A stretch of 64,000 bases of DNA from Comamonas testosteroni. GTDB taxonomy: Bacteria; Pseudomonadota; Gammaproteobacteria; Burkholderiales; Burkholderiaceae_C. Below, piece after piece: positions 43,057 to 50,729 of the stretch (position 1 is its first letter; each line of letters opens with the position of its first letter). Both the position numbers and the translations under genes were made by a program. The DNA lies in the NCBI RefSeq assembly GCF_030505195.1, contig NZ_CP129672.1, positions 620,001 through 684,000 on the forward strand, given 5' to 3'. The notes beneath the pieces were generated by a model that was not told where the DNA came from, ran no database searches, and was given only the letters and a program-made list of their open reading frames with translations.

Positions 43057-43249
43057 GCGCTACTCCAGGCGCGCGCCAACCAGGCGGCAACCGGCAAGTA
43101 GCAAGCTCTTCTCATAAAAAGTGAGCACTTATCGCTTGCTATATATTGATATCAGCTATAAAACAATCCAGGATTTAAACGCATCATGCGCTAACAGCTC
43201 TCATTTTTATACGCAAAGGGTTTACCCTGTTTTTTTTATTAACGCCAAA

Positions 43250-43266
43250 TTTGTATGATGACAATA
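43250..43266. promoter_or_regulatory. Putative GntR operator upstream of the GntP gene
   Basis: TTTGTATGATGACAATA has the dyad TTGT-N6-ACAA and lies 43 bases before the permease start in an AT-rich promoter. Its reverse complement is close to the element at 42158-42174. Confidence 0.55.
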
Positions 43267-43308
43267 TAACAAGCTTATCCAACATAAATTTTCGCGCAGC
43301 CTGCCCGT

Positions 43309-44679
43309 ATGTCTGACATGTCCACCATCGCTCTACTCGGCATTGCTGCCGCCAGCATTGCCCTGCTTCTGCTTCTCATCATCCGCTTCCAGGTGCATGC
43401 CTTCGTGGCGCTCATGCTGGTCAGCCTGCTCGTGGCCATGGTCACAGGCATTCCCGTCGGCGACATAATTCCCACGCTGATCGCCGGTATGGGCGGCACC
43501 CTGGGCTCGGTGGCCATTCTGGTGGCGTTGGGCGCCATGCTGGGCCGCATGATCGAGGTCTCGGGCGGTGCCAGCGCCCTGGCCAACCGCTTCACCCAGC
43601 TGCTGGGACCACGGCGCGTGCCGGCGGCGCTAACGGCTTCGGCCCTGGTGCTGTCGATTCCCGTGTTCTTCGACGTGGGCTTCATCATTCTGATCCCCAT
43701 CGTCTACGGCTTCTGCAAGGCCGCAGGTGTGAATCCGGTCAAGTATGGCCTGCCAGTGGGCGGCATCATGCTGGCCGTCCACGTGGTCGTGCCCCCGCAC
43801 CCCGGCATCGTAGGCGGCGCAGCCGTGCTGGGCGCCGATGTGGGCTGGATCACGCTGATCGGCCTGATGCTGTGCATTCCGCTGGCCTTTCTGTCGCAGT
43901 TTGTCGCTGGCCGCCTCAACCGCCGCGAATTCACCATGCTGCCCGACACCGAGGCGCAGTTGCGCAGCTTCGGCAACAGCGGCGAGCCCGATGCGGGCCG
44001 CAAGCTGCCTAGCGTAGGAGCCATCCTGGCCCTGATCCTGATCCCGCTGGGCCTGATCATGTTGGGCACCACGGGCGCGACCATGCTGCCCAAGGGCGAC
44101 GCGCTGCGCAATCTGCTGTCCTTCACCGGCGCACCCCTGTTCGCGCTCATGGTTGCCATCGGCCTGGCCTTCGTGCTGCTGGTCCGCCCCCTGGGCTGGA
44201 GCCGCACGCGCACCAATGAGGTTATGGAATCAGCCCTGCCCGCAGCCGCCACCGTGATCCTGGTGACCGGTGCCGGCGGCGTGTTCGCCAAGGTACTCAC
44301 GGTCAGCGGCATAGGCACGGCGCTGTCGCGGGAACTGGCCGACACCGGCCTGCCGCTCATCCTGCTGGCCTTCGTGATCTCGCTGGCCCTGCGCGCCGCG
44401 CAGGGCTCGGCCACCGTGGCCATCCTCACCACCTGCGGCCTGCTGGCCGAAAGCATCCAGTCGGGCGGCTACAGCGCCTTGCAGGTGGCCGTGCTCACCG
44501 TGGCCATAGGCTTCGGCGGCCTGGGCCTGTCGCACGTCAACGATTCCGGCTTCTGGATCGTGACCCGTTACCTGGGCCTGAGCGTGGCCGATGGCCTGCG
44601 CACCTGGACGGTGCTGACCACCGTGCTGGGCGTGGCGGGTTTCGCCATGACATGGCTGCTGTGGAGCCTCATCGCCTAA
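43309..44679 (+). CDS. GntP-family acid-sugar/H+ symporter
   Basis: The 456-residue membrane protein has 12-14 hydrophobic segments and the GntP pattern: LVSLLVAMVTGIPVGDIIPTL, LGAMLGRMIEVSGGASALAN, FFDVGFIILIPIVYGFCK, VVPPHPGIVGGAAVLGAD, ALRAAQGSATVAILTTCGL and VNDSGFWIVTRYLGLSV. It should import an aldonate or tetronate with protons across the inner membrane. It is the first gene of the catabolic operon. Confidence 0.93.
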   Translation: MSDMSTIALLGIAAASIALLLLLIIRFQVHAFVALMLVSLLVAMVTGIPVGDIIPTLIAGMGGTLGSVAILVALGAMLGRMIEVSGGASALANRFTQLLGPRRVPAALTASALVLSIPVFFDVGFIILIPIVYGFCKAAGVNPVKYGLPVGGIMLAVHVVVPPHPGIVGGAAVLGADVGWITLIGLMLCIPLAFLSQFVAGRLNRREFTMLPDTEAQLRSFGNSGEPDAGRKLPSVGAILALILIPLGLIMLGTTGATMLPKGDALRNLLSFTGAPLFALMVAIGLAFVLLVRPLGWSRTRTNEVMESALPAAATVILVTGAGGVFAKVLTVSGIGTALSRELADTGLPLILLAFVISLALRAAQGSATVAILTTCGLLAESIQSGGYSALQVAVLTVAIGFGGLGLSHVNDSGFWIVTRYLGLSVADGLRTWTVLTTVLGVAGFAMTWLLWSLIA

Positions 44680-44759
44680 GCGCCGCAGTCCCTGATCCTC
44701 TCCCGCGCCGGCACGTCCGGCGTTTTCCGTCTTTCACTTCTATTGGGAACACCGTCATC

Positions 44760-45668
44760 ATGAGCAACAAGAACGTCGGCGTCATCGGCCTAGGCGCAAT
44801 GGGCCTGGGCATCGCCAAAACCCTGCGCAGCAACGGCTTTGCCGTGCATGTCTGTGACGTGCGCCCCGGCGCCGCCGAGGAATTCGCCAAGGACGGCGGG
44901 GTGGCCTGCACCTCACCTGCCGAAGTGGCTGCCGGGGTTTCCGTCGTGGTGTCTGTGGTGGTCAACGCGGCCCAGACCGAGGCCGTACTGTTCGGCGAGC
45001 AAGGCGCCGCGGTCGCCATGCAGCCAGGCAGCACCTTTGTGATGTGCTCCACGGTGGACCCCAACCGGTCCATCGCCCTGGAAGCACGCCTGGCCGACCT
45101 GGGCGTGCTCTACGTGGACGGCCCGATCTCGGGCGGCGCAGCCAAGGCTGCTAGCGGCCAGATGACCATGATGACCTCGGCCACGCCCGCCGCCTATGCG
45201 GCCGCAGGCCACGTGCTCGACGCCATGGCAGGCAAGGTCTACCGCCTGGGCAACAAGGCCGGCGCCGGCAGCAAGGTCAAGATCATCAACCAACTGCTGG
45301 CGGGCGTGCACATCGCCGCCGCCGCAGAAGCCATGGCCCTGGGCCTGCGTGAAGGCGTGGATGCGGCCGCCATCTACGACGTCATCACCCACAGCGCGGG
45401 CAACAGTTGGATGTTCGAGAACCGCATGGCCCATGTGCTGGCTGGCGACTACACGCCGCTGTCGGCCGTGGACATCTTCGTCAAGGACCTGGGCCTGGTG
45501 CTGGACACCGCGAGGGCCTCCAAGTTCCCGCTGCCGCTGGCTGCCACGGCGCACCAGATGTTCATGCAGGCCTCGACGGCCGGCTACGCCAAGGAAGACG
45601 ACAGCGCCGTGATTAAGATCTTCCCCGGCATCAACCTGCCGCGCGCAGCCAACGAGGACCAGGCATGA
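44760..45668 (+). CDS. ltnD: L-threonate/D-erythronate-type dehydrogenase (3-hydroxyisobutyrate dehydrogenase family)
   Basis: The 302-residue enzyme begins with the NAD site VGVIGLGAMGLGIAKTL. The substrate loop is YVDGPISGGAAKAASGQMT, and the catalytic lysine is in GAGSKVKIINQLLAGVHIAA. It should oxidise a four-carbon acid sugar at C2 to the 2-keto form, the step before OtnI. The ATG at 44760 is the start; the overlapping upstream part of the frame lies in the permease gene. Its place next to otnK, otnC and otnI supports the LtnD assignment over serine or hydroxyisobutyrate metabolism. Confidence 0.87.
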   Translation: MSNKNVGVIGLGAMGLGIAKTLRSNGFAVHVCDVRPGAAEEFAKDGGVACTSPAEVAAGVSVVVSVVVNAAQTEAVLFGEQGAAVAMQPGSTFVMCSTVDPNRSIALEARLADLGVLYVDGPISGGAAKAASGQMTMMTSATPAAYAAAGHVLDAMAGKVYRLGNKAGAGSKVKIINQLLAGVHIAAAAEAMALGLREGVDAAAIYDVITHSAGNSWMFENRMAHVLAGDYTPLSAVDIFVKDLGLVLDTARASKFPLPLAATAHQMFMQASTAGYAKEDDSAVIKIFPGINLPRAANEDQA

Positions 45669-46966
45669 AGACCACCGACCTCAAACTCGGCTGCATTGCC
45701 GACGATTTCACCGGCGCCACCGACCTGGCCAACAACTTGGTTCGCGCAGGCATGCGCGTGGTGCAGACCATAGGCGTGCCCAAGGGCCCGCTGGACACGG
45801 ACGTCGATGCCGTCGTGGTGGCACTCAAGTCGCGCACCATTGCCGCCGGCGAGGCCGTGGAGCAGTCGCTGGCCGCGCTGCGCTGGCTGCGCGCCCAGGG
45901 AGCACAGCAGATTTACTTCAAATACTGCTCCACCTTTGACAGCACGCAGGCCGGCAACATCGGCCCCGTGACGGATGCACTGATGGATGCGCTCGCGGAT
46001 GTGCAAGGCTCGGACTTCACCATCGCCACTCCGGCCTTCCCCGACAACAAGCGCACCGTGTTCAAAGGCTACCTGTTCGCGGGCGATGTGCTGCTCAATG
46101 AGAGCGGCATGCAGAACCACCCGCTCACGCCCATGACCGATCCCAACCTGGTGCGCGTGCTGCAGGCGCAGACGCGCCGCAAGGTGGGCCTGATCGACCA
46201 CGCCGTGGTGGCCCGTGGCCAGGCCGCGATCCGCGAGCGCATCGCCCAGCTCAAGGCCGAAGGCGTGGGCATGGCCGTAGTGGACGCCGTTTCCAACGAC
46301 GACCTGCTGCGCCTGGGTCCGGCACTGGCCGATATGCCGCTGGTCACGGCCGGCTCGGGCGTGGCCATCGGCCTGCCCGCCAACTTCGGGCTCGCGCCTA
46401 CCAGCCATGCCGCGGCCCTGCCCTCACCCGGCGGTCTGCAGGCCGTGGTCTCGGGCAGCTGCTCGGTGGCCACCAATGCCCAGGTCGCACACTTCATCGC
46501 CAGGGGCCACCCGGCCCTTGCGCTGGACCCGCTGCAGATCGCCGCTGATGCGCAAGGGGGGCGGTCGGTTGCCGAGCAGGCCCTGGCCTGGGCGCGCGAA
46601 CACATCGCCGGCGGCCCGGTGCTGGTCTATTCCACGGCCGAGCCCGCCGCCGTCAAGGCCATCCAGGAGCGGCTCGGAGTGGAACATGCTGGCGCCCTGG
46701 TCGAGCAGACCATCGCCGCCGTGGCGCGCGGCCTGGTCGAGATAGGCGTGCGCCAGCTCATCGTGGCCGGCGGCGAGACCTCGGGCGCCTGCGTGCAGGC
46801 TATGGACATCGCACAACTGCGCATTGGAGGCCAGATCGATCCCGGCGTTCCCTGGTGCCATGCCCTCTCGCCGGTTGCGCCGCAGGGTTTGCACTTCACG
46901 CTCAAGTCAGGCAACTTCGGTACCGAGGACTTCTTCACCAAAGCCTTTACGATGCTGAACGCATGA
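45665..46966 (+). CDS. otnK: 3-oxo-tetronate kinase (DUF1537 family)
   Basis: The 433-residue kinase belongs to the four-carbon acid sugar kinase family. The N-terminal domain begins LGCIADDFTGATDLANNLVR, with YFKYCSTFDSTQAGNIGP and PAFPDNKRTVFKGYLF for substrate. The C-terminal nucleotide domain has VVSGSCSVATNAQV, LIVAGGETSGACVQAMDI and KSGNFGTEDFF. It phosphorylates 3-oxo-tetronate at O4 with ATP. It overlaps ltnD and otnC by ATGA junctions, so translation is coupled. Confidence 0.93.
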   Translation: MKTTDLKLGCIADDFTGATDLANNLVRAGMRVVQTIGVPKGPLDTDVDAVVVALKSRTIAAGEAVEQSLAALRWLRAQGAQQIYFKYCSTFDSTQAGNIGPVTDALMDALADVQGSDFTIATPAFPDNKRTVFKGYLFAGDVLLNESGMQNHPLTPMTDPNLVRVLQAQTRRKVGLIDHAVVARGQAAIRERIAQLKAEGVGMAVVDAVSNDDLLRLGPALADMPLVTAGSGVAIGLPANFGLAPTSHAAALPSPGGLQAVVSGSCSVATNAQVAHFIARGHPALALDPLQIAADAQGGRSVAEQALAWAREHIAGGPVLVYSTAEPAAVKAIQERLGVEHAGALVEQTIAAVARGLVEIGVRQLIVAGGETSGACVQAMDIAQLRIGGQIDPGVPWCHALSPVAPQGLHFTLKSGNFGTEDFFTKAFTMLNA

Positions 46967-47655
46967 GCACGACCACGGACTTCATGAACGAGGATCAGGC
47001 CCGCGACGAAATCGTTCGAGTGGGCCGCTCGCTGTTCGAGCGCGGCTACGTACACGCCACGGCCGGCAACATCAGCGTGCGGCTGGCCGACGGCTTTCTA
47101 ATCACGCCCACTGACGCCTGCCTGGGCGCCCTTGCGCCAGAGCGCCTGGCCCGGTTGGACCAGGACGGCCGCCAGACTGGCGGCGACCGGGCCAGCAAGA
47201 CCATTGCGCTGCACCGGCGTATCTACCAGGCCAGCAGCAGCACGGCCGCGCCCGCGCGCTGCGTGATCCACACGCACAGCACCCACCTCGTGGCCTGTTC
47301 GCTGCGCGCAGGGCCGGATCAGGCCGAGCTGCTGCCGCCCATTACGCCCTACTTCGTCATGAAGGTTGGCCATGTGCCTCACATCAGCTACCACCGCCCC
47401 GGCGCGGCTGAGGCCGCCGAGGACGTAGCACGCGCCATTGCGCAGTATGCGCAGGCTGGCCATCCCATACGCGCCGTGATGCTAGCGCGCCTGGGACCCA
47501 ATGTTTGGCACGACACGCCAGCCGCCGCCATGGCCCTGCTCGAGGAGCTGGAGGAAACCGCCCGCCTTTGCATGCTGGTGCCAGCCGCTTCTGTGAAGCC
47601 CCTCGATATGGCGCAGATCGACGAACTGCGCCATACCTTCAACGCTTTCTGGTAA
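46963..47655 (+). CDS. otnC: 3-oxo-tetronate 4-phosphate decarboxylase (class II aldolase family)
   Basis: The 230-residue protein has the AraD/FucA-type fold. Motifs are GRSLFERGYVHATAGNISVR, a zinc pair in CVIHTHSTHLVACS, and later ITPYFVMKVGHVPHISYHRPG. It converts the kinase product to dihydroxyacetone phosphate and CO2. Start at ATG 46963, overlapping otnK. The family call is secure, the exact substrate rests on the neighbours. Confidence 0.9.
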   Translation: MSTTTDFMNEDQARDEIVRVGRSLFERGYVHATAGNISVRLADGFLITPTDACLGALAPERLARLDQDGRQTGGDRASKTIALHRRIYQASSSTAAPARCVIHTHSTHLVACSLRAGPDQAELLPPITPYFVMKVGHVPHISYHRPGAAEAAEDVARAIAQYAQAGHPIRAVMLARLGPNVWHDTPAAAMALLEELEETARLCMLVPAASVKPLDMAQIDELRHTFNAFW

Positions 47656-47673
47656 CCCACCTTCCCAACGCCT

Positions 47674-48471
47674 ATGCCACGCTTTGCCGCCAACCTGTCC
47701 ATGCTCTACAACGATGTGGACTTCCTCGACCGCTTTGCTGCCGCTGCCCGTGACGGCTTTCAGGCCGTTGAGTACCTGTTCCCATATGCCTACACACCCA
47801 CGCAGCTGGCCGCACTACTTAAGCAGCACGAATTGCAGCAGGTGCTGTTCAACGCGCCTCCCGGCAACTGGGACGAGGGCGAGCGCGGTATAGCCTGTCT
47901 GCCGGGACGCGAGGCCGAATTCCGCAAAGGCATCGACAAGGCTGTCGAATATGCGCGCGTCCTGGGCTGCCCGCGCATCCACGTGATGGCAGGTCGCGTG
48001 CCTTTGCGGGCCGACCCCGCGCATGTGCACTCAACCTATGTGGCCAATGTTCGCCACGCCGCTCGCCAGGCAGCGCCCCACGGCATTCAGATCCTGCTTG
48101 AGCCCATCAACGGCCGCGACATGCCCGGCTTCTTCCTGAGTCGCCAGGACCAGGCCCACTCGCTGGTGGCCGAGATTAACGAGCCCAATGTCAAGGTGCA
48201 GATGGACCTGTACCACTGCCAGATCGTCGAAGGCGACCTGGCGATGAAGATCCGCGAGTATCTTCCAACAGGCAATGTCGGCCACTTCCAGATCGCCGGC
48301 GTCCCCGAGCGCCACGAGCCCGATGTGGGTGAGGTCAACCACACTTACCTGTTCCAGTTGCTCGACAGCATGGGCTGGGAAGGCTGGATTGGTTGCGAAT
48401 ACAAGCCTGCACGCGGAGCCGCTGCGCACGCCACCAGCGACGGGCTGGGTTGGTTGAAAACCTGGCTTTGA
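47674..48471 (+). CDS. otnI: 2-oxo-tetronate isomerase (hydroxypyruvate isomerase family)
   Basis: The 265-residue TIM-barrel protein starts [20 protein letters not shown], the Hyi/OtnI family start. Metal and substrate residues are in [48 protein letters not shown] and [11 protein letters not shown]. It should interconvert 2-oxo- and 3-oxo-tetronate, linking LtnD to OtnK. It is spaced 18 bases after otnC. Confidence 0.9.
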   Translation: MPRFAANLSMLYNDVDFLDRFAAAARDGFQAVEYLFPYAYTPTQLAALLKQHELQQVLFNAPPGNWDEGERGIACLPGREAEFRKGIDKAVEYARVLGCPRIHVMAGRVPLRADPAHVHSTYVANVRHAARQAAPHGIQILLEPINGRDMPGFFLSRQDQAHSLVAEINEPNVKVQMDLYHCQIVEGDLAMKIREYLPTGNVGHFQIAGVPERHEPDVGEVNHTYLFQLLDSMGWEGWIGCEYKPARGAAAHATSDGLGWLKTWL

Positions 48472-48476
48472 GCTCT

Positions 48477-49463
48477 ATGCAGGCACCCCAAATTCCTCAA
48501 GGGCAGAGCTGGAAGGTTCGCGATTTTGAGTTCGAGTGTGGCCAGACTATGCCCGAGCTGCGCCTTCACTACGCCACGCTGGGCAACCCTGATGGCGAGC
48601 CGGTGCTTCTGCTTCACGGTACCCTGCAGTCGGGCGCGGCCTTCTTCGGTCCGCAATTCGGCGGCGAGCTGTTTGGCCCCGGTCAGCCCCTCGATACCAG
48701 CCGCTACTTCCTGATTGCGCCCGACGCCATCGGCACCGGCCGCTCCTGCAAGCCATCCGACGGCCTGCGCACGCGCTTTCCACGCTACACCTATGGTGAC
48801 ATGGTGCGCGCCCAGCACCGGCTGGTGACCGAGCACCTGGGCATTTGCCACCTGCGCTTAGTGCTTGGCAACTCCATGGGCGGGATGCACACATGGATGT
48901 GGGCCCAGCAGCACCCCGGCATGCTGGACATCGCTGTGCCAATGGCCTCGCTGCCCACGCCCATGTCGGGCCGCAACTGGATGCTGCGCCGCATGCTGTG
49001 TGAATCGATACGCCAGGACCCTGCGTGGAAGGGCGGGGACTACGCCGAGCAACCACCCAGCCTGCGCTTGGCAAGCACCTTCTTCGCGCTTGCCACAAAT
49101 GGCGGTGACCTGGCGCTGCACGATCAGGCACCCACGCGCGCGCAAGCCGACGCCATCGTCTATGCGCGCCTGAACACACCGCTGCCGGCTGATGCCAACG
49201 ATACGCTCTACCAATGGGAAGCCTCGGCCGACTATGACGCTTCAAGGCAGCTCGAATCGATACGCGCAACGCTGCTAGCCATCAACGCGGACGACGACGA
49301 ACGCTACCCGCCCGCGTTGGGCCTGCTGCAGCAGGCCATCGCCCGTGTGCCTCAGGGGCGGATGCTGCGTATCCCTGCCAGCGCCGACACAGCCGGCCAT
49401 GGCACCACGGGGCAGGCTCGCTTCTGGAAGCATGAGCTTGCGCGGCTACTGGGTCAGCAGTAG
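48477..49463 (+). CDS. MetX-like alpha/beta hydrolase, last gene of the acid-sugar operon
   Basis: The 328-residue protein resembles homoserine O-acetyltransferase in fold: FECGQTMPELRLHYATLGNP, PVLLLHGTLQSGAAFFGP, LIAPDAIGTGRSCKPSDG and the elbow LGNSMGGMHTW with nucleophile Ser133; His is in ADTAGHGTTG. It lacks the usual MetX length and lid, so it is more likely an esterase or lactonase. In this operon it might open a tetronolactone or free an acyl ester of the acid sugar before LtnD. The start at 48477 is 5 bases after otnI, so it is clearly co-transcribed. Confidence 0.75.
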   Translation: MQAPQIPQGQSWKVRDFEFECGQTMPELRLHYATLGNPDGEPVLLLHGTLQSGAAFFGPQFGGELFGPGQPLDTSRYFLIAPDAIGTGRSCKPSDGLRTRFPRYTYGDMVRAQHRLVTEHLGICHLRLVLGNSMGGMHTWMWAQQHPGMLDIAVPMASLPTPMSGRNWMLRRMLCESIRQDPAWKGGDYAEQPPSLRLASTFFALATNGGDLALHDQAPTRAQADAIVYARLNTPLPADANDTLYQWEASADYDASRQLESIRATLLAINADDDERYPPALGLLQQAIARVPQGRMLRIPASADTAGHGTTGQARFWKHELARLLGQQ

Positions 49464-49506
49464 CCAACGTAGATGTTCAGTCCCAGAGTGAGATGGTGCG
49501 GATGAA

Positions 49507-50175
49507 GGGCTTTGTTGCATAACGCCATTTGAGGTCGCGCTTTCCCCAGCCCCAGACCTAGTTATGCAACGGCCGCCGTCTGCAGCATGCACAGCTCGGT
49601 CAATCGATTGAGGATGGATGCACGAATATTGAGCTCGACGACTTGACGCTCAAGCGTCCTGGCCATCACTTTCTCTCCCAGGCGTTTGAAGCAATTCATC
49701 TTGGTTGGCACCAAGCTTTAGCGATGGTAGCCGCTGCAGCGCTTGCAGATACTGCCCCCCCACTCGCTTGCACGCCTCAACGGCCTCGTTGCGATGCGGA
49801 AAGGCCAACCCTTTACGCAGTCTTGCTCCTTTACGTGGCGAGATGACGGGGATGGCGCTGCGGCCGTGACATGCTTCATGCACATCCTGTGCGTCATATG
49901 CGCCGTCGCCCGTGAAGCTGGCCACCTCTTCAGGTGTTGGGTATTTGTCCAAGCAGCTCAGCCGCTACTGGCGAATCACCCACCTCGTTAGTGGTCACGA
50001 CGATGGCTCCAATCTGCTGTGTCTGTGCGTCTATGCCCAGATGCACCTTGCGCCACTGGCGACGGCGCCATGCTTCTTGGCTTTCCATTCACCTTCCCCC
50101 AAGCACTTGATGCCCGTGGAGCCAGCGAGCAATTGCAGGCCGTTGCGGCTTGGACGGGAGTGCACCTGAACCTCC
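49507..50175 (-). pseudogene. IS5-family element, decayed transposase with one intact end (copy B)
   Basis: The end GGGCTTTGTTGCATAACGCC at 49507 is followed by a minus-strand transposase in broken frames. Reading upward: VVELNIRASILNRLTELC, stop at 49562; EEVASFTGDGAYDAQDVHEA; STGIKCLGEGEWKAKKHGAV; VHSRPSRNGLQ. The DDE core is present but frameshifted and the N terminus is missing past about 50175. It is the longest of the three copies in the window. Confidence 0.8.
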
Positions 50176-50329
50176 AACCCCTTCAGATGCTCAAATCACC
50201 TCGGGCCTTCAATGCTGCGCTGTACGACTTCCAGCCCAACCGCTGTCACGCTGCTTTCAGCGCCGGACGGCCTAGCGAGGAAGTAGAACTTCAAAGCGGC
50301 CTGTGCACCCTGCTCAGCAGGGCTGCAAA

Positions 50330-50367
50330 AACAAAAATGCCTCACAAGAAAACCTGTGAGGCATTTT
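50330..50367 (-). terminator. Terminator of the downstream tRNA-His copy
   Basis: TGCCTCACA and TGTGAGGCA pair; T-rich sequence follows on the minus strand. Confidence 0.8.
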
Positions 50368-50373
50368 ATAAAC

Positions 50374-50450
50374 TGGGGTGGCTGATGGGACTCGAACCCA
50401 CGACAACAGGAATCACAATCCTGGACTCTACCAACTGAGCTACAGCCACC
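50374..50450 (-). tRNA. tRNA-His (GUG), copy 1
   Basis: A 77-base minus-strand tRNA with anticodon loop TTGTGAT (GTG), the extra 5' G typical of tRNA-His, T loop TTCGAGT and encoded CCA. It is identical to the copy at 50589-50665. Confidence 0.97.
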
Positions 50451-50553
50451 GTAGAAGTCTCTATTGTACTTCAGAATTTGAGTCGCCAATCAAAATTGAG
50501 AGCAACAAACACTGAACTAGCAACGATTCAAGGCAAAAACCTCTCATCAAGTA

Positions 50554-50580
50554 AAAACGCTCTGCGCTGCAGAGCGTTTT
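50554..50580 (-). terminator. Terminator of tRNA-His copy 2
   Basis: AAAACGCTCTGC and GCAGAGCGTTTT form a 12-base stem with a 3-base loop; T residues end the stem on both strands. Confidence 0.8.
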
Positions 50581-50588
50581 CAAAATTC

Positions 50589-50665
50589 TGGGGTGGCTGA
50601 TGGGACTCGAACCCACGACAACAGGAATCACAATCCTGGACTCTACCAACTGAGCTACAGCCACC
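50589..50665 (-). tRNA. tRNA-His (GUG), copy 2
   Basis: This second identical tRNA-His lies 138 bases upstream of copy 1. The bases before both 5' ends are alike (CTATTGTA), so the promoter was duplicated along with the gene. Confidence 0.97.
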
Positions 50666-50729
50666 GTAGAAGCATCTATTGTAATGCATAAATCAGACCG
50701 CAAATAAACTCGCGCCTGATTTAAATGCC

